Shown: positions 41,304-52,919 of the stretch, one piece after another
How positions within the stretch are numbered: position 1 is the stretch's first letter
Layout: the number at the start of each line of letters is the position of its first letter
DNA from: Bryum argenteum
Lineage: Eukaryota; Streptophyta; Bryopsida; Bryales; Bryaceae
NCBI GenBank assembly: GCA_037043015.1
Contig: CM073327.1
Span: 16,536,727-16,600,726, forward strand
Length of the DNA stretch: 64,000 nt
Direction of reading: 5' to 3'
Notes under the pieces: model-generated
What the model was told of the DNA's origin: nothing
Database searches by the model: none
What the model saw: only the letters and a program-made list of their open reading frames with translations
Made by a program: the position numbers and the translations under genes

Positions 41304-41605
41304 AAAAGAGATAAGGATATAAACTCATGAAGTTTTTCAGAGGTTACACTATCCTCAAGATTGAAATTTGTGTACTTTGTATACAAGTTTATAGAAACAA
41401 AGAAAATTTTCAGTGCCAAAGAAGTGTTAGGGTTTCATATGGTTGAACTTTGAAATCCACATGTTGGGCAAAATTTGAAATCTTTGTTTCTTACAATTGA
41501 TGATGCACATACAGTTTTTTGACCTTCTTAGATGGGATTCTATTCATCGTTTTTCATATTTTTCAAATTCTCCCCATTTGATTGTTAGTACATTTACTCT
41601 TTAAA

Positions 41606-42580
41606 CTCAACCCCTTACTTTCACAAATCATAATCCTTGAAAACACATTCTCAAAAAAGTGTCATAAATGGAAATGAATATAAGCTATCAAGATCTCAAG
41701 TGTATAAACTTATAATAAACTTGTTGTAGGTTGTGTGGATCAAAATTTTGACTCATGAGGCCTCATAGAGTGGCAGATCATAACGTATTAGTACAAAAAA
41801 ACAAAGTGCACGATTTCATCATTTTTACTTTGGAGTGGAGATTCTACCAACAAACCAATTATCGCAATCAAAAAATCACAAACTACAAATTTGTTCACCT
41901 TCGTGTCAATAACACCATTGCCCCAAAAATAAACCATCGTAAAAAAATCTTGGTTCAAATTATAGCCTTGTAATGGTGAAAATTGCCAATTTTTATATAA
42001 AAGAAACAGTGTCCAAAACTAGACCCTTTGCACTCAAATTCATGCCTCACCTCCAAAACATCTATGCCCTTATCAAGTTTTCTACCACTTAGACTAGACT
42101 CTAATTGGAAGCCACCCCAAAAAATAAAGTTGAAATCCACCGATGGATGAAGGAGAGTAGCTCCTCAAATATCATCCATTTTTTCACTATTTTCATTGAT
42201 AAATATCATTGCAAATCCAATAGCAAAACAAAGCACTTGGATAGAAAAACCATTGTTAAGAATCACCTTATGATCATGAGCATGAAATTAAATTCATGAA
42301 GAACTACTTTTGATATCACAAAGCAAGCTTGCAATGGAAAAACACGCTCCATGCTTGGATACTCAAATGCAAGAGTTGTTTTCACTAAAATGCATGCCAT
42401 TTGATTTATACCTTATTTCATGGTATGTTGTTTTTTTTTACAACACAAACTAGACTTGATTTATGACCTAACAGAAGTGATTTCCAAAAAGGACTTCGAA
42501 TGAAGAAGTTATAGCTCTTCAAAGTTGCTCCCTTCTATCCAAAATGTTGTTTTTTTACATCATGCGCATTTAGGGGTTAA
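41606..42580. mobile_element. TTAA/CCC-ended element, second copy of the 984-bp type
   Basis: Full-length homologue of 27782-28765 in the same orientation. The right end is GCGCATTTAGGGGTTAA. The left end has decayed to CAACCCCTTAC near 41606. Copy divergence is substantial, so both insertions are old. No coding capacity. Confidence 0.75.
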
Positions 42581-43627
42581 AACCTAGCGGTTGAAAGGTT
42601 AAATCATGAAACAAACGAGAAATCCATTTGATTACGTGCGATCATTTTTTATAGTGTCTTTTAAGTGGATTTAGACGTTTATGAGTTTAAAAGTCAAACA
42701 TCAAATCACTTCATTACATACAACCCTATGGACCTACTCCAAAGTTAGAGGGTAATCAATCATAAATTCAACATAGGTGAAGTAATGCTTAACACCAAAT
42801 AATAAGAGTCATGTCATCATTCTTCTCTCTCAATTATATCACTTATAAAAGGCTAAACACCAAATGAATTTACCACTCATATAATGCGACTCTTACCAAC
42901 CTATCTATCCCAAAGAGTCAAAACTCAAACGAAGAGAAATTGAGTACAAAAAGTGATCACGATTTGTTATTAGTCTTCAATCCTTGGAACAATCATCACT
43001 TATTGTTTTATAAAAACATAAAACAATGGTATACATATTTTCCTCAAACAAAATATTTCACAATATATGTGCATGAGTCAAATACATAATCGAAAAAAAT
43101 CAACAATCTCCATAACATCTCTTCATCAACTAAAGTAACAACTCATGCAAACTACAACCAACTTTTTGTAATCAAGGTGCTTACAATCATGTTCAAAAAT
43201 AAAGAACTTTAGGGTGACAATGAAGCATACTCCATGCAAGATTATTTCTGGGAAAAGTTGTGTGCAAGTGTCAAATTGGTCAAACATTTCCAAAATACTG
43301 TTTGAACCTTTGGTGGTAACAAGTATTGACAAGCATATATTCACAACATGGATCTAAATAGTCTTTAAAAATAAAAAAATGATGAGCCTCAAAAATCAAT
43401 CCAAATTGGAGGAAGCATTGGTTGAAGAAATATGAAGTTTACAATCAAACTTGAATAAACCGTCTCATTACCAACAAGTCAAGTCACAATCATATCAACT
43501 TGCTTACATAATAAACCAACTTAACGTGTCATTTCATTAATGACCACCACCATGACAAATGAATGCGCATGTATTGCTCTCTTCAATGTGACAAGGTGAT
43601 AGAACTCCCATCGTAGCTCCCAATTGC
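42581..43627. other. AT-rich intergenic DNA, nothing recognised
   Basis: No supported gene, terminal repeat or RNA gene. Confidence 0.5.
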
Positions 43628-44105
43628 CAAAACTTCACGAAAGTACCCATCGTAATGACTTTAAAGGGAGTGCACACTTCGCGCTTACAAATACGGCTTC
43701 ACCACACCCATTCCCTCACACTCTCTCTACCGCCCTCCCCTCACAACAGATACCCACATCATTCATTTTCGTTGCCTTTGTGGTGCACGATGCTTCAAAT
43801 CCGTGTTCATTTCATGCTAGCTTGCTAATTGCTCGGGATCTTCTGGAATGGGGACTCTTTGCTTTTCTGCTCGGTGATCGATAGTTGTGTGTGTTTTTTG
43901 AGAGGGACAAATTTAATGCACGACGGTGGGCATAGTGGTAGTAGTTGGAGCGGTTATGTGACTTTTGGTTGCGGCACAAGTGGTGGCGGCTTGGTACTAT
44001 GTGCGTGACAAAGCTTCTTTTGGTCAGTCGTGCCACAACTGGAAGCACCAGTTTCAATGCATTCCATCGAAAAAGACTACAAGTGTAGATGCCATCGTAG
44101 TGTAG
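43628..44105 (+). pseudogene. Dead duplicate of the secreted Cys-repeat peptide gene
   Basis: About 480 bp align almost continuously with 52605-53095, covering about 300 bp of upstream DNA plus the first exon. The start codon has become ACG (position about 43924), and a TGA stop follows in the signal-peptide region after GAVM. Remnants of the coding part are still readable (LLVAAQVVAAWYYV, SFGQSCHNWKHQFQC, IPSKKTTSVDA). The homology stops where exon 1 ends, so exon 2 is missing. Confidence 0.8.
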
Positions 44106-44959
44106 AGGGCATACTTTGACTTCGAGGTCTTCGAGATGAGTGAGACGACGAAGCTCGCAATCAAAGCTTGATCATCGCCTCCGCATTTTGACATTCCTTC
44201 TTTTGTATACGCAGGTAAGAAGAGGGATGCCGAAAGAGGTTTCACTGTGGGTGCTTTACTTTCTTGATTACTGTCGATTAGTTTCTAGCTTCGGAAAATT
44301 GATTTTTGTATTCCTGGCAACCTCAAAGTACATTTGCATTCTTGCCTTGATAAGTAATTTTGAACCCGTTTAATTTCATCATGCAGTTTGATTTGCGACT
44401 CCTTCCACTTATCTTTCACTATTGAAAAGAAGAGATAACTCTGTCTTGCTAATTGTATTATCAATTGTGTTTCAAATTTTGGATGCATCAATTATACTTG
44501 ATCATCTGTAGAAGCACAAGCATTTCTTGCTGAGGCTGTTTTTCCTTTTCTTCAGGAAATTACTAGAAGCAAAGAGTTCGGGAGAGAAGAAAGACCGCCT
44601 CCGTACTAGCGTTACTTTTTGGCTTCTTATCGGGTAACCTCACTCTCACTTGCTCTTGTCAAAATATTTGTTCTTGTCAAGCTTTTTGGAGTTTCTTATC
44701 TATTGGATTGGATGAGAAGTAAGTAGCAACTTTGTTTGTGAATGTTAGGTTTTGCGTTACATTGTATTTCAAAATCTTGCATTAAAATTTCATTCATTTG
44801 TCCTTCCACATCTTGATTAGTTTCTTTATATTTGTTAAAAATTTATTTGCTTATACATGAGATTTCTTGCAGGTGTTTGTTTCCTATAATGTATAAACAT
44901 ATAGATTATTTCATCAACTGTCCAAAAATTTTACTAAACATAAGTATCTTCTATTGTAG
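44106..44959. other. Intergenic, nothing recognised
   Basis: No homology to the rest of the window and no supported gene. Confidence 0.45.
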
Positions 44960-46203
44960 GTACGTGATAGCACGTTGTGAGTGCACTTTTTGTCGGACAA
45001 CGCTTAAATGCCACCAGGTATGTTGTGCCACAAGCTTTGTTTCATATAAATCATTCTTAATTCTTGCAAACTGCTTAAAGTGTTTGTGTTAAGATGTCTA
45101 AAATAGAGAAGTTTGTACTTAAGAGTTATTGATTCTTGATTTGTATTCTTAAATGGTGCTGTAGTGCCATGCAAGTGAGAATAAAATTCTATTCACCTGC
45201 TCATCGTTGTGATGAGAGTGATCAACATTAATACTGGTATTTAAAGTTGCCCATAGGTATAATGAACACTTCAATATATTCCTAATTGATTATTTTCCAA
45301 ATTGGTTTTTGAGCATGATGATAGGCATCATAGTGGTTTGGGATGGAGATCACAAGTCATCTCCAAATTCAGACCTCCTAAAACAACATCTGAGGTGATT
45401 GGAGCTCTACATAGAGAAGGAAAACTTCTTGACAACGATGAGATTCAACTAGTAGGACAAGATTCTTTGGAGGCAGGTGATTATACTTTCATATCGCACA
45501 ATGCAAATCCTATTGCTACTCTTGGTGCACAACAATTAGGCACACATTTAGAACAAGTGTCAAGAGTTATTGCTACACCTCCCGTAGCTCATCATGCCAC
45601 ATCCCCAAAACAAGATGGAGAAGAAGAATGTGAAGTAGAGTCTACGGGAGAGTATGAACGGCTACGAAATAAGAAAGTGGCATTCAATCAAAAACATTTC
45701 GTACTTTTATTCCCGGAGACGTAAGTTTTTTCTAACTACTTTTTATTCAATTGAGATTATAAAATGTTTTTGATTGCACGTAAATTAGAGTATAGTATTC
45801 TTGATGTGCCAAAACTATGCCGTTCAATGGTCATTGATTACTATTGTTCAATGTCAATTGCACAAAGAAATCAAGCCCAAGCATGGAAAAAAACTTGCAA
45901 ATCCAAAGAAGAAGATGAAAGAATCTCCAAAGATGGTTGCTCGGAAGTCATCAGAGGTAAAGGACTTACAAATGAAACCAATTCCAGGGTATGACTAAAT
46001 CTTCAAACCTCCACCAAGAGTTGATAGAGATCCTTCAAAAAAATATGGCAAAGCGGCTTTGAAACTGGACTTTAATTTTCAATATCACACATTCATGTCT
46101 AACAAGACACTTCCCAAGAATTGGCTCCAAGAGGCAGGTTTCTATGCTTTAGCTCCGAACCTAAAATTTGACACGGAGGCAAAAATGGCTTTAAAGAAAC
46201 TTA

Positions 46204-46707
46204 GGGCCGATTTACACCTAGGGGACGGGCCAATTCAGCCCGTTTGAGGGCTGAAATCCTCACTTGTGATTGGCCGAAAGGCAAAAATTAGGCCCAACCC
46301 CCTTACACCTAGAGGCCGGGCCAATTTGGTGTCAGAATTTTTTTAATCAAGAAATGCAAGTTCTGACATGGCCCGAGCTCTGTGAATTGGGTGCACCAAG
46401 AATGGAAGGCCAATTCTTGGCCTCGGGGCCAATGTCAGATTTGTCTAAAAAAACCTTTTTTTTTTAAAAACATTTTTTTTTTCACCAAATCAAATCCGTC
46501 CGTTTTTTGAGAAGTGCTGATTTTTTTTGGACTTTATTGAATTGTCCTGGCTTCTTGGCCCGAAGGCCATTACATATGGGAAAATCGGCCCCCATTCTAA
46601 TCATATTATAATGAGGACTTGAGGCCGGCCCCAACCCAAAACGGGCTGAAATTTCAAGCAATTGGCCCCAAGAAAACTTGGCCCGGCCCCTAGGTGTAAA
46701 TCGGCCC
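46204..46707. mobile_element. Harbinger/Tourist-type MITE, 504 bp, TTA target duplication
   Basis: Terminal inverted repeats of 30 bp with one mismatch, beginning GGGCCGATTTACACCTAGGG. They are flanked by TTA on both sides (46201-46203 and 46708-46710), the target preference of PIF/Harbinger elements. A third, internal TIR-like stretch (TTACACCTAGAGGCCGGGCC) lies near 46301, suggesting an internal rearrangement. Excision of the MITE and one TTA restores an open frame (ALKKL to ISLKHSN) in the surrounding pseudogene. Confidence 0.9.
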
Positions 46708-47374
46708 TTATTTCACTCAAGCATTCAAACCTTGCACCACTCAATTTTGATAGCATTACTATGAGGTGGCAAGAGAAAGACATTTATGCAACCGCAAAAT
46801 CAATGCTCCAATATTCAAGACAGGCACATGGTTGGAATCATGTGGAAGTGGGTGGCAAAGATTCTAATAGTGAAGATTCTCATGTTGAGAGCCATTTATA
46901 TGGCCTAGATACTCGTGCGGCTTTGAGGTATATTTTGTTAATACCATTTCTTATCTAGTTGTAGTGTTTATGACTTTTTATTCTTTACACATTCAAAATC
47001 TAACGAATTGCACTCGCACTTGGTGGTTTTTCCAGCTATAAAATTTCACCTATTTCATATAGCTCAACATCCACTCAACAAGCTCCGGGGTCTGCTCTAC
47101 TTCTTATCCAAAGTGTAAGTTTTTATATACTAAGCTTTAAATTGTTCTTGAGTAGCTTATAGTTATTTATCGTATACTTTTGCTATTTTGAAAAGTGACT
47201 CATTTGCATGTGTATGGTAGGAAATTCTAATTATTCAGGTAAGAACATTGAACATGTCTAGTTTGGAGCTTCCCCTCTAAAGTCCAAAGCCTTCCCAAGC
47301 AATCCTAAAGGCATCCTCTGTACTTCTAAATAACAACATTGATCACTCCAAGCCTTTGGAGGCAAGTAACTATG

Positions 47375-50300
47375 TGTCGGATGCCATGTATTCACTTTAT
47401 CTTCCCTTACACGTTTATTGGTGTAAAACCCGTACTCTGGTGACTCGTGTATCGTTCCAGGGATTCTGTGAAGTGACCAAGACAAGTAGTGCTAAAACAA
47501 CCAAATTCACAAACGTTTCTAGTACCAACTTATGTTTTAGCCTTGCATGGCAAGGGTATCCCTTTGCAAGAGGGGATGCACAAAGACTCTTTCCCTTATG
47601 TTTATCGTGGCGGAAACTTCCACACTTAGACTCTTACACACACACGCTAAGGCACACATTACGGCCTCACAACTAATCCATCCTATCCGTCCGAACTAGC
47701 AGGTCACGCAGGCCGTCCTGGTTACCCTATCACACTTACTACAATGACAGACTCCAAGAGCTCCGAATCCGGCTAGAAGACGTCTACACATATTCTGGTC
47801 ACGTACTGCACTTGATCCGTCCTCTGAGACTACAGAGGAACCCAAATCTGTGGCAGCCGGAGGTTGGATTGGAATCCGGCCTCGCACACTCTACTCCCAG
47901 ACCCTCCCAGACCGTAAGTGTTTACCACAGCAGTTTCCCTCTCTCAGACATCTAGACCAGTTCAAGACACAAGGCACTCAAGAATACGCCCAACCCGACT
48001 TCAATTCCACAGAAACGATCTAACAAAGAATCCGGATTCCTAACTCCCAACTCACAACCCACACAAGGTAGATCCGGCTTTCCAAGCACTCGACTGAGAA
48101 GGAGACAGGGAAATGATCACACCAAATATGCGCATAAGAAGGTTCGATTAACACTCAAGCAAGGAATGTTTAGGTGGCCAAACTCCCACCTATAAGTACT
48201 TCTAAGTCAACGACTTAGATACCTAACTGGATTGCGGCGCCGGCCTACCAGGCCTACTCCTCAAAAAGCGGCACGCATTCCCAGAAAGGAAACACTATAC
48301 TGGCCTAGGACGGATACCAATCCGACCTCCTAACCCTGGCCGTCCTCTGACTGCCGGCCTCTAAGACGTCCTACCTCTTCCTTCGCGAACTGACTCCGTG
48401 CTTCGGCCGCTTCAGTGGTGTCGCTGCGATACGTCCTGCCTTCACTCTCTTACCCGTGTCGGTTATGATGTACTCGTCTTCGCTGGAGTTGGTCTCGTCC
48501 CCGCTCTTCAATTCTTCTTCTTCGGAGTGCTCGAGGCCGATGTCGTGAAGCTTCTGGGCTCCGGGAGACTTCTTGTATTCCTCGGCCGTGAGCTTCCTCT
48601 TCGCGGTGCGAGTGTTCTTGGCCGGAGAGTCTGCTGGGACGGGTGCGTCCGCCTCCGTCTTCACCTTCGCCTTGCCCTTCGTGTCGGTCGGACTGGAGGG
48701 CCAAGCATCCGTCCTCTCCATCCTCATCGGATCCGGCCGAGGGGTCTTGGCCGGAGTAGAAGTGAAAGCCAACATGACTACTTCCTTCATCTGCTCCCGG
48801 ACGGCGTCGAGGAGCACCTTGACTTCAACGTTGCTCTTCTCAACCTTCGTGGCGTACGTCTTCGACTCTTCGCCACCAAGAGAAACTTCTTGAAGGTCTC
48901 TGCCTTGAACACTTCCGACTCCAGGATTCCGGCCTCCAACAGGTTTGCCTTCTGCAGTACCTCGGCTAGAACCTCGCAGATCTCGACGAGCTTTACGACC
49001 TGCTCATTTGCCGTGATGACGGCCTGCCTTCCGACCAGGAGTTCTTCCTCCCTTCTTCTGACCGTCTCGCGAAGACGTCTATTCTCCAAGATCAGCTTGG
49101 TCACTTGTTTCTCCATCTGTCGGAACTGCTCCTCGTCCGGCTTGGATTCCCACTTTTGTTTGACCTCCAGCAACGTCTTCACCCCAAACTCTTGGCATAG
49201 TTTTGCCAGCAGTCCTTGGTAGAAGAAATACTGGCACCTGGCTTCCGTGAAGTGGTGCCATGCTCGCCTCATGGGATCCGGGTGATTGGCGGACGGACTG
49301 AGAAGTGGGGGAAGTCTGGGGTCGTTCGGATTCATGGGGTTCTCCCAATCGGCCGTAACTTCCCCTTCATCCACCGGCCTCGAAGGCTGTCCTCTCTCAG
49401 TCTGAGTTCCGGCCTCGGTCGGGTTCGTAGGAGGGGACGGGGACGGAAGGATGATTACCTCTGGACCCGTCCGCGGTGGGGTTGCCTCTGGAGCTGGCTC
49501 TTCTGGCGCGTCCGGTGGGACGTCCCCGTCGTCTGATCCGACCTCGTCCTCCTCCTCGTCTGAGTACACGGCCTTGCTATCCGCGCTCTCCTCCGACTCG
49601 AACACTCCGTTGTTTTGCGACGACAGCGCAATCTCGTAGTTCGACTCCTCCTCCTCCGTCAGCACCTCTTCCTTCTTGTTCAAATGGTAAAGGAAGGGAG
49701 TAATAGGGCTAGGACGGGTTTTACCTACATTTCCCGCGAGCCGGGCGACCAAATCGCGGATGATCATCCCCCAGTCTACCTCCCGTTCGCCGCGCAGGGA
49801 CCCCAGGACGGTGTTGGCCAGCCGTACAGTAATGCGGTGCGGCTTCTCTCCGTGGATGATCGGCGCCAAGAATTTGATGATGGCGCGCTCCCTCAGATTC
49901 TTGCAATCCTCTATCGAGTAGCCGTTGTTCTTGTGCGGACTCCCGTGGAACGCCCTCTTCGCCCATTTGTGTTTCCGGCCGCACAACCCTACTCCGTTGT
50001 TTACGGTCAGGCCGTAAACAGCTCTCCAGTGGTCGGCCGTCCAGGAAGCCGGCTTTCCTCTAACCATCCCCTCGAACTGGTTTGGCGCGCCGACCTTGAT
50101 CTCGCGCACCATCTCCGCGTCGCGCAAACCCCAGGGCGTGTCCAGCACGCCGGCTAATCCCATCCTCTCGAGATCTTCCGTCAAGGACTTCTTCTCGTCC
50201 TCCTCGATCGGAATGCATGGTGACACGAGCTTGATGGAGATCTTCAGCTCCTCCTGCTCCTGAGCGGAGGCGGACGCCGTTCCTGCCATGGGAAAGAAGT

Positions 50301-50826
50301 GCGAGAGGAAATACAAAGTGGCCGGGCTGAGATCGGCCAGTGGGCCGGATCGAAGCTAAGGGACGGAAGGGAGAAGACGGAAGGCAAGGCGCAAGACGAA
50401 AAAGGGTGCAGAAAGCGAGGAGGCAGGTGACGACAAGGGCGGACGGGTGGCCTTTTATCGAGGGGGCCGGAGTTAAGTCCGACCATCATGACTTGGTCCG
50501 CCGCCATCATTGTCCTCTCCGTACGGAGTCGCCTTCTAGATTTCTCGCCATTATTAAATTCTTCGCCACTCCGTCCTTCACCTACCATCATAACTCCGAT
50601 TCCGTCCTCTGACAGCACGTCCTAGCCGTACGGTGACAGAGTACGGATTGGCAAATCCGTCCTTCTTAACACAAACTAGATTTTAACTAATTCGTTTATT
50701 CGTAAAAACGTAATTGCCTTATAGTATACGGCTTAGCAAATACATAGGTCGGATTCTAAACTCTATACTTATTCTTAATGCGCATTAGGACTTAATGGCC
50801 AAAAATCGAAAAAACGGGGTCCGACA
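47375..50826 (-). mobile_element. 3.45-kb element with TGTCGGA/TCCGACA ends and 5-bp target duplication
   Basis: Starts TGTCGGATGCC and ends GGGGTCCGACA, flanked by the direct repeat CTATG (47370-47374 and 50827-50831). TG...CA ends and a 5-bp duplication are typical of LTR retrotransposons. However, I find no second copy of either terminus inside, so recognisable LTRs are absent. It carries one minus-strand protein gene and long GC-rich non-coding flanks with frequent GGCCG words. Candidates: a non-autonomous LTR derivative with lost or very diverged LTRs, or an unfamiliar TIR element. Confidence 0.65.
48371..50289 (-). CDS. Element-encoded protein of unknown family (one frameshift)
   Basis: The first frame runs from the ATG at 50289 (MAGTASASAQEQEE) to 48787. 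The reading then continues one base off from about 48895 down to 48371, suggesting one product of about 640 residues with a single-base frameshift or sequence error. N-terminal globular part: ASWTADHWRAVYGL, LCGRKHKWAKRAFHG and FLAPIIHGEKPHRITVRLAN. Middle: an acidic stretch (SDEEEDEVGSDDGD) and a Pro-rich linker. Then a helical, probably coiled-coil region (EKQVTKLILENRRLRETVRR). The C-terminus is Lys/Arg-rich (KRPKHGVSSRRKR), possibly a nuclear signal. The N-terminal part could be gag-like or a plant-mobile-domain-like fold; I cannot assign it. Confidence 0.6.
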
Positions 50827-51229
50827 CTATGAAACAAGTAATGATATGTTGAACATCATGAATTGAATAGAATCTAGTAAATATCACGTTTGAAAATAGC
50901 TTTGATGTTTGAAAATAGTTTTGATGTTTTGTTTATTTATTTTGACAATAGTATGCGCAATCCTTTAGAGTATCCTACTTTGTTGGTAAATATATCATTG
51001 TCATTTATTTCTTCACTTACTAGAACAATTCTCTAATTATACAGATGGTAGATGATGGTGAGCTAGCGGTTGGTGGAGTGCCAATTGTAGCAATTTCCAC
51101 AAAGAAGAGGACAGATCATATTCTCTCAGACGCAATTGGCACCTCTCGAAAGACAAGTGGTGATGGTGATGAGTCAATACTAAACTCTCAAATGCGGAAA
51201 GAGTTGTTTCGAAAGAATTTGAATTGATG

Positions 51230-51653
51230 GATGCGGATGTGATGTAATCAAAAGTGAAAGCTTACATGAGTGAGGATATTTAGCTTTATAAGAAAAAACC
51301 TTTCAAAAATAGCTTGAAGCTACGTGAGGAAGAAACAATGATGAAAGTAGCATAATACATATTAGAAAAGTGGACAACTAGTATTCTACGTGTGTGAAGT
51401 TAGAACATTTGTTCATTAGTACATATGTTAGTTAGGACATTTGTGATTTAGAACATTTGTAGATCACCACATTTATTAGTTGGGACATCTGTGAATCACA
51501 ACATTTGAAAATCACCACATTTGTTAGTTAGGAAATTTGTGATTGCAGCATTAGCAAATCACCAAATTTTTGACTGCAAGTGTCCGATTGCATCATTTAC
51601 TAGGCCTCAATAGTCAACTTATGGATCTTGTATCGTTCGCTTTGTGCTCGAGC
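51230..51653. other. Spacer, nothing recognised
   Basis: AT-rich. Contains several variants of GTTAGTTAGGACATTTGTGA near 51420-51540, a weak local repeat. Confidence 0.45.
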
Positions 51654-52058
51654 ATGCAAATTATAGAATTGAAGGTGGCTATGACCTGCCAGGGTTGCGT
51701 GGGTGCAGTTAAGAGAGCAATTGGGATGCTCGAGGGTAAATCATCCTCACTCGAGATTGAGGCGTGCTCTCTTATCTGTGGATAGCTTATAAGAAATTTT
51801 CAGATTCCGTTTTAGCATTTCTAGAGTATATTTTCTATGAAGATTTGTTGAATGAGCTGTTATGAACGCGGTGAATAATGAGGGTGCTTGTGATAGGTGT
51901 GGAGAGTTATGACATCGACTTCGAGAAACAAGAAGGTGACCGTGGTGGGCAATCTCAAGCCGGAGGTTGAGCTCGACTGCATCTTGAGGACCGGAAAGAA
52001 AACCTTAGTCTGGACTGCAGAGAGCGCTCCCGTTCCAGAAGCAATCGTTGTCGTGTAA
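51654..52058 (+). pseudogene. ATX1: ATX1/CCH-like copper chaperone, frameshifted
   Basis: Heavy-metal-associated domain protein that in known relatives carries Cu(I) in the cytosol to P-type ATPases. Exon 51654-51735 encodes [20 protein letters not shown] with the metal-binding MxCxxC motif. The intron is 51736-51897 (GTAAAT...GATAG). Exon 51898-52058 encodes GVESYDIDFEKQE, then, one frame later, VTVVGNLKPEVELDCILRTG, KKTLVWTAE and a stop. The two conserved pieces lie in different frames less than 20 bases apart, with an extra G in GAAGGTGACC (about 51949-51953), so no intron can repair it. Either a recent pseudogene or a sequence error. The first exon could begin further upstream, since AAATTATAG before AATTGAAG is also a possible acceptor. 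Confidence 0.8.
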
Positions 52059-52919
52059 AGTGGCGTGTTTATTTCTTCATCATCTTAGTTCATTCCTAAA
52101 TTAGATTTGCTCAGTCAAAATCATAGTGCACGTGTAAGTGTTGGATGAGTTGTTAACATGTTTTCTTTGTCCATATGCACAATTCAACAATTCAATCTTT
52201 CACTCCGTACACTACTTTGAGTCCATGAGAAGCTTGAGTTTGAGCTTTGTAGAAGGCTTTCCTTTGTATCACAAAATACAAAACTGTCCGCTGGTACAAA
52301 CTAATGTAGAAGGCTTTCCTTTGTATCACAAAATACAAAAGTGCCCGCTGGTACAAACTAATGTATTAGTCATCTTTTGACTAAACTATAAATCCTAGCC
52401 TATCAGTCAGAAATATGTGTGTTTTGTAAACTTGTCCAAAGTAATAAGAATTGTGCCGGAGACATTGTGTAAACATATCACGGAGAGATCGATATCGTTG
52501 GATGAGTAGCGATGTCACATTTGGATAAGACAAAGCGATTGGGAAAGATTTATAAGAGAATTGACATTCGTCAAACCGTGTGTTGCAAGAGAAAGACATT
52601 GCCAAAACTTCCGCAAGCACCCATCGTAATGACTTCAAAGGGAGTGCACACCCCGCTCTTACAAATACCGCTTCACCACACCCATTCCCTTGCACTCTCT
52701 CCACGGCCCTCTCCCTCACACACTCTCCACGACCCTGCCTCACAATAGGTACCCACATCATTCATTTTTGCTTGCCTGCGTGTTGTGTGATGCTTCAAGA
52801 CCGTTTCCATTTTATACTAGCTTACTCATTGCTTGGGTCTAGAGGAATGAGTGCTCTTTGCTTTTTTGCTAAGTAATTCATTGTTGTGTTTATGCTAAGA
52901 GGGACAGTTTTTATGCACG
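52059..52919. other. Spacer and upstream region of the secreted-peptide gene
   Basis: Holds a 57-bp tandem duplication at 52247-52361 and, from 52605, the roughly 310 bp of upstream DNA that is duplicated at 43628. The CT-rich ACACTCTCTCCACG part may be promoter or leader. No other gene was found. Confidence 0.5.
52247..52361. repeat. 57-bp tandem duplication
   Basis: Two adjacent copies starting GTAGAAGGCTTTCC and ending GGTACAAACTAAT, differing by two bases. Non-coding as far as can be seen. Confidence 0.9.

Larger units (their letters stand above)
44960..51226 (+). pseudogene. Decayed gene of unknown function, split by two insertions
   Basis: Exon-like blocks in one direction: 44960-45017 (IARCECTFCRTTLKCHQ, donor GTATGT); about 45309-45720 (HHSGLGWRSQVISKF, perfect donor GTAAGT); 45796-46013 (YSILDVPKLCRSMV, MSIAQRNQAQAWKK, a frameshift in an A7 run, then NPKKKMKESPKMVARKS and an in-frame TAA after IPGYD); 46014-46203 joined to 46708-46926 across a MITE (LQEAGFYALAPNLKF, then LAPLNFDSITMRWQEKDI); 47036-47117 (SYKISPISYSSTS); and, after the 3.45-kb insertion, 51045-51226 (MVDDGELAVGGVPIV). 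The Cys pairs followed by a His-rich FEHDDRHHSG block loosely recall the TPL-binding Jas-type region of plant chromatin proteins, but I do not claim it. The family is not recognised; it may itself be a multicopy element gene. Confidence 0.55.

Noticed and set aside
43624-43884. Frame MPKLHESTHRNDFKGSAHF and its counterpart at 52580 as conserved proteins
   Set aside because: Both lie in the duplicated upstream region. Similarity is explained by DNA duplication, and the frames diverge and end differently.
48398-49222. Long plus-strand frame opposite the 3.45-kb element's protein
   Set aside because: Composition is Leu/Arg/Ser-rich antisense of the acidic and helical minus-strand protein; no motif.
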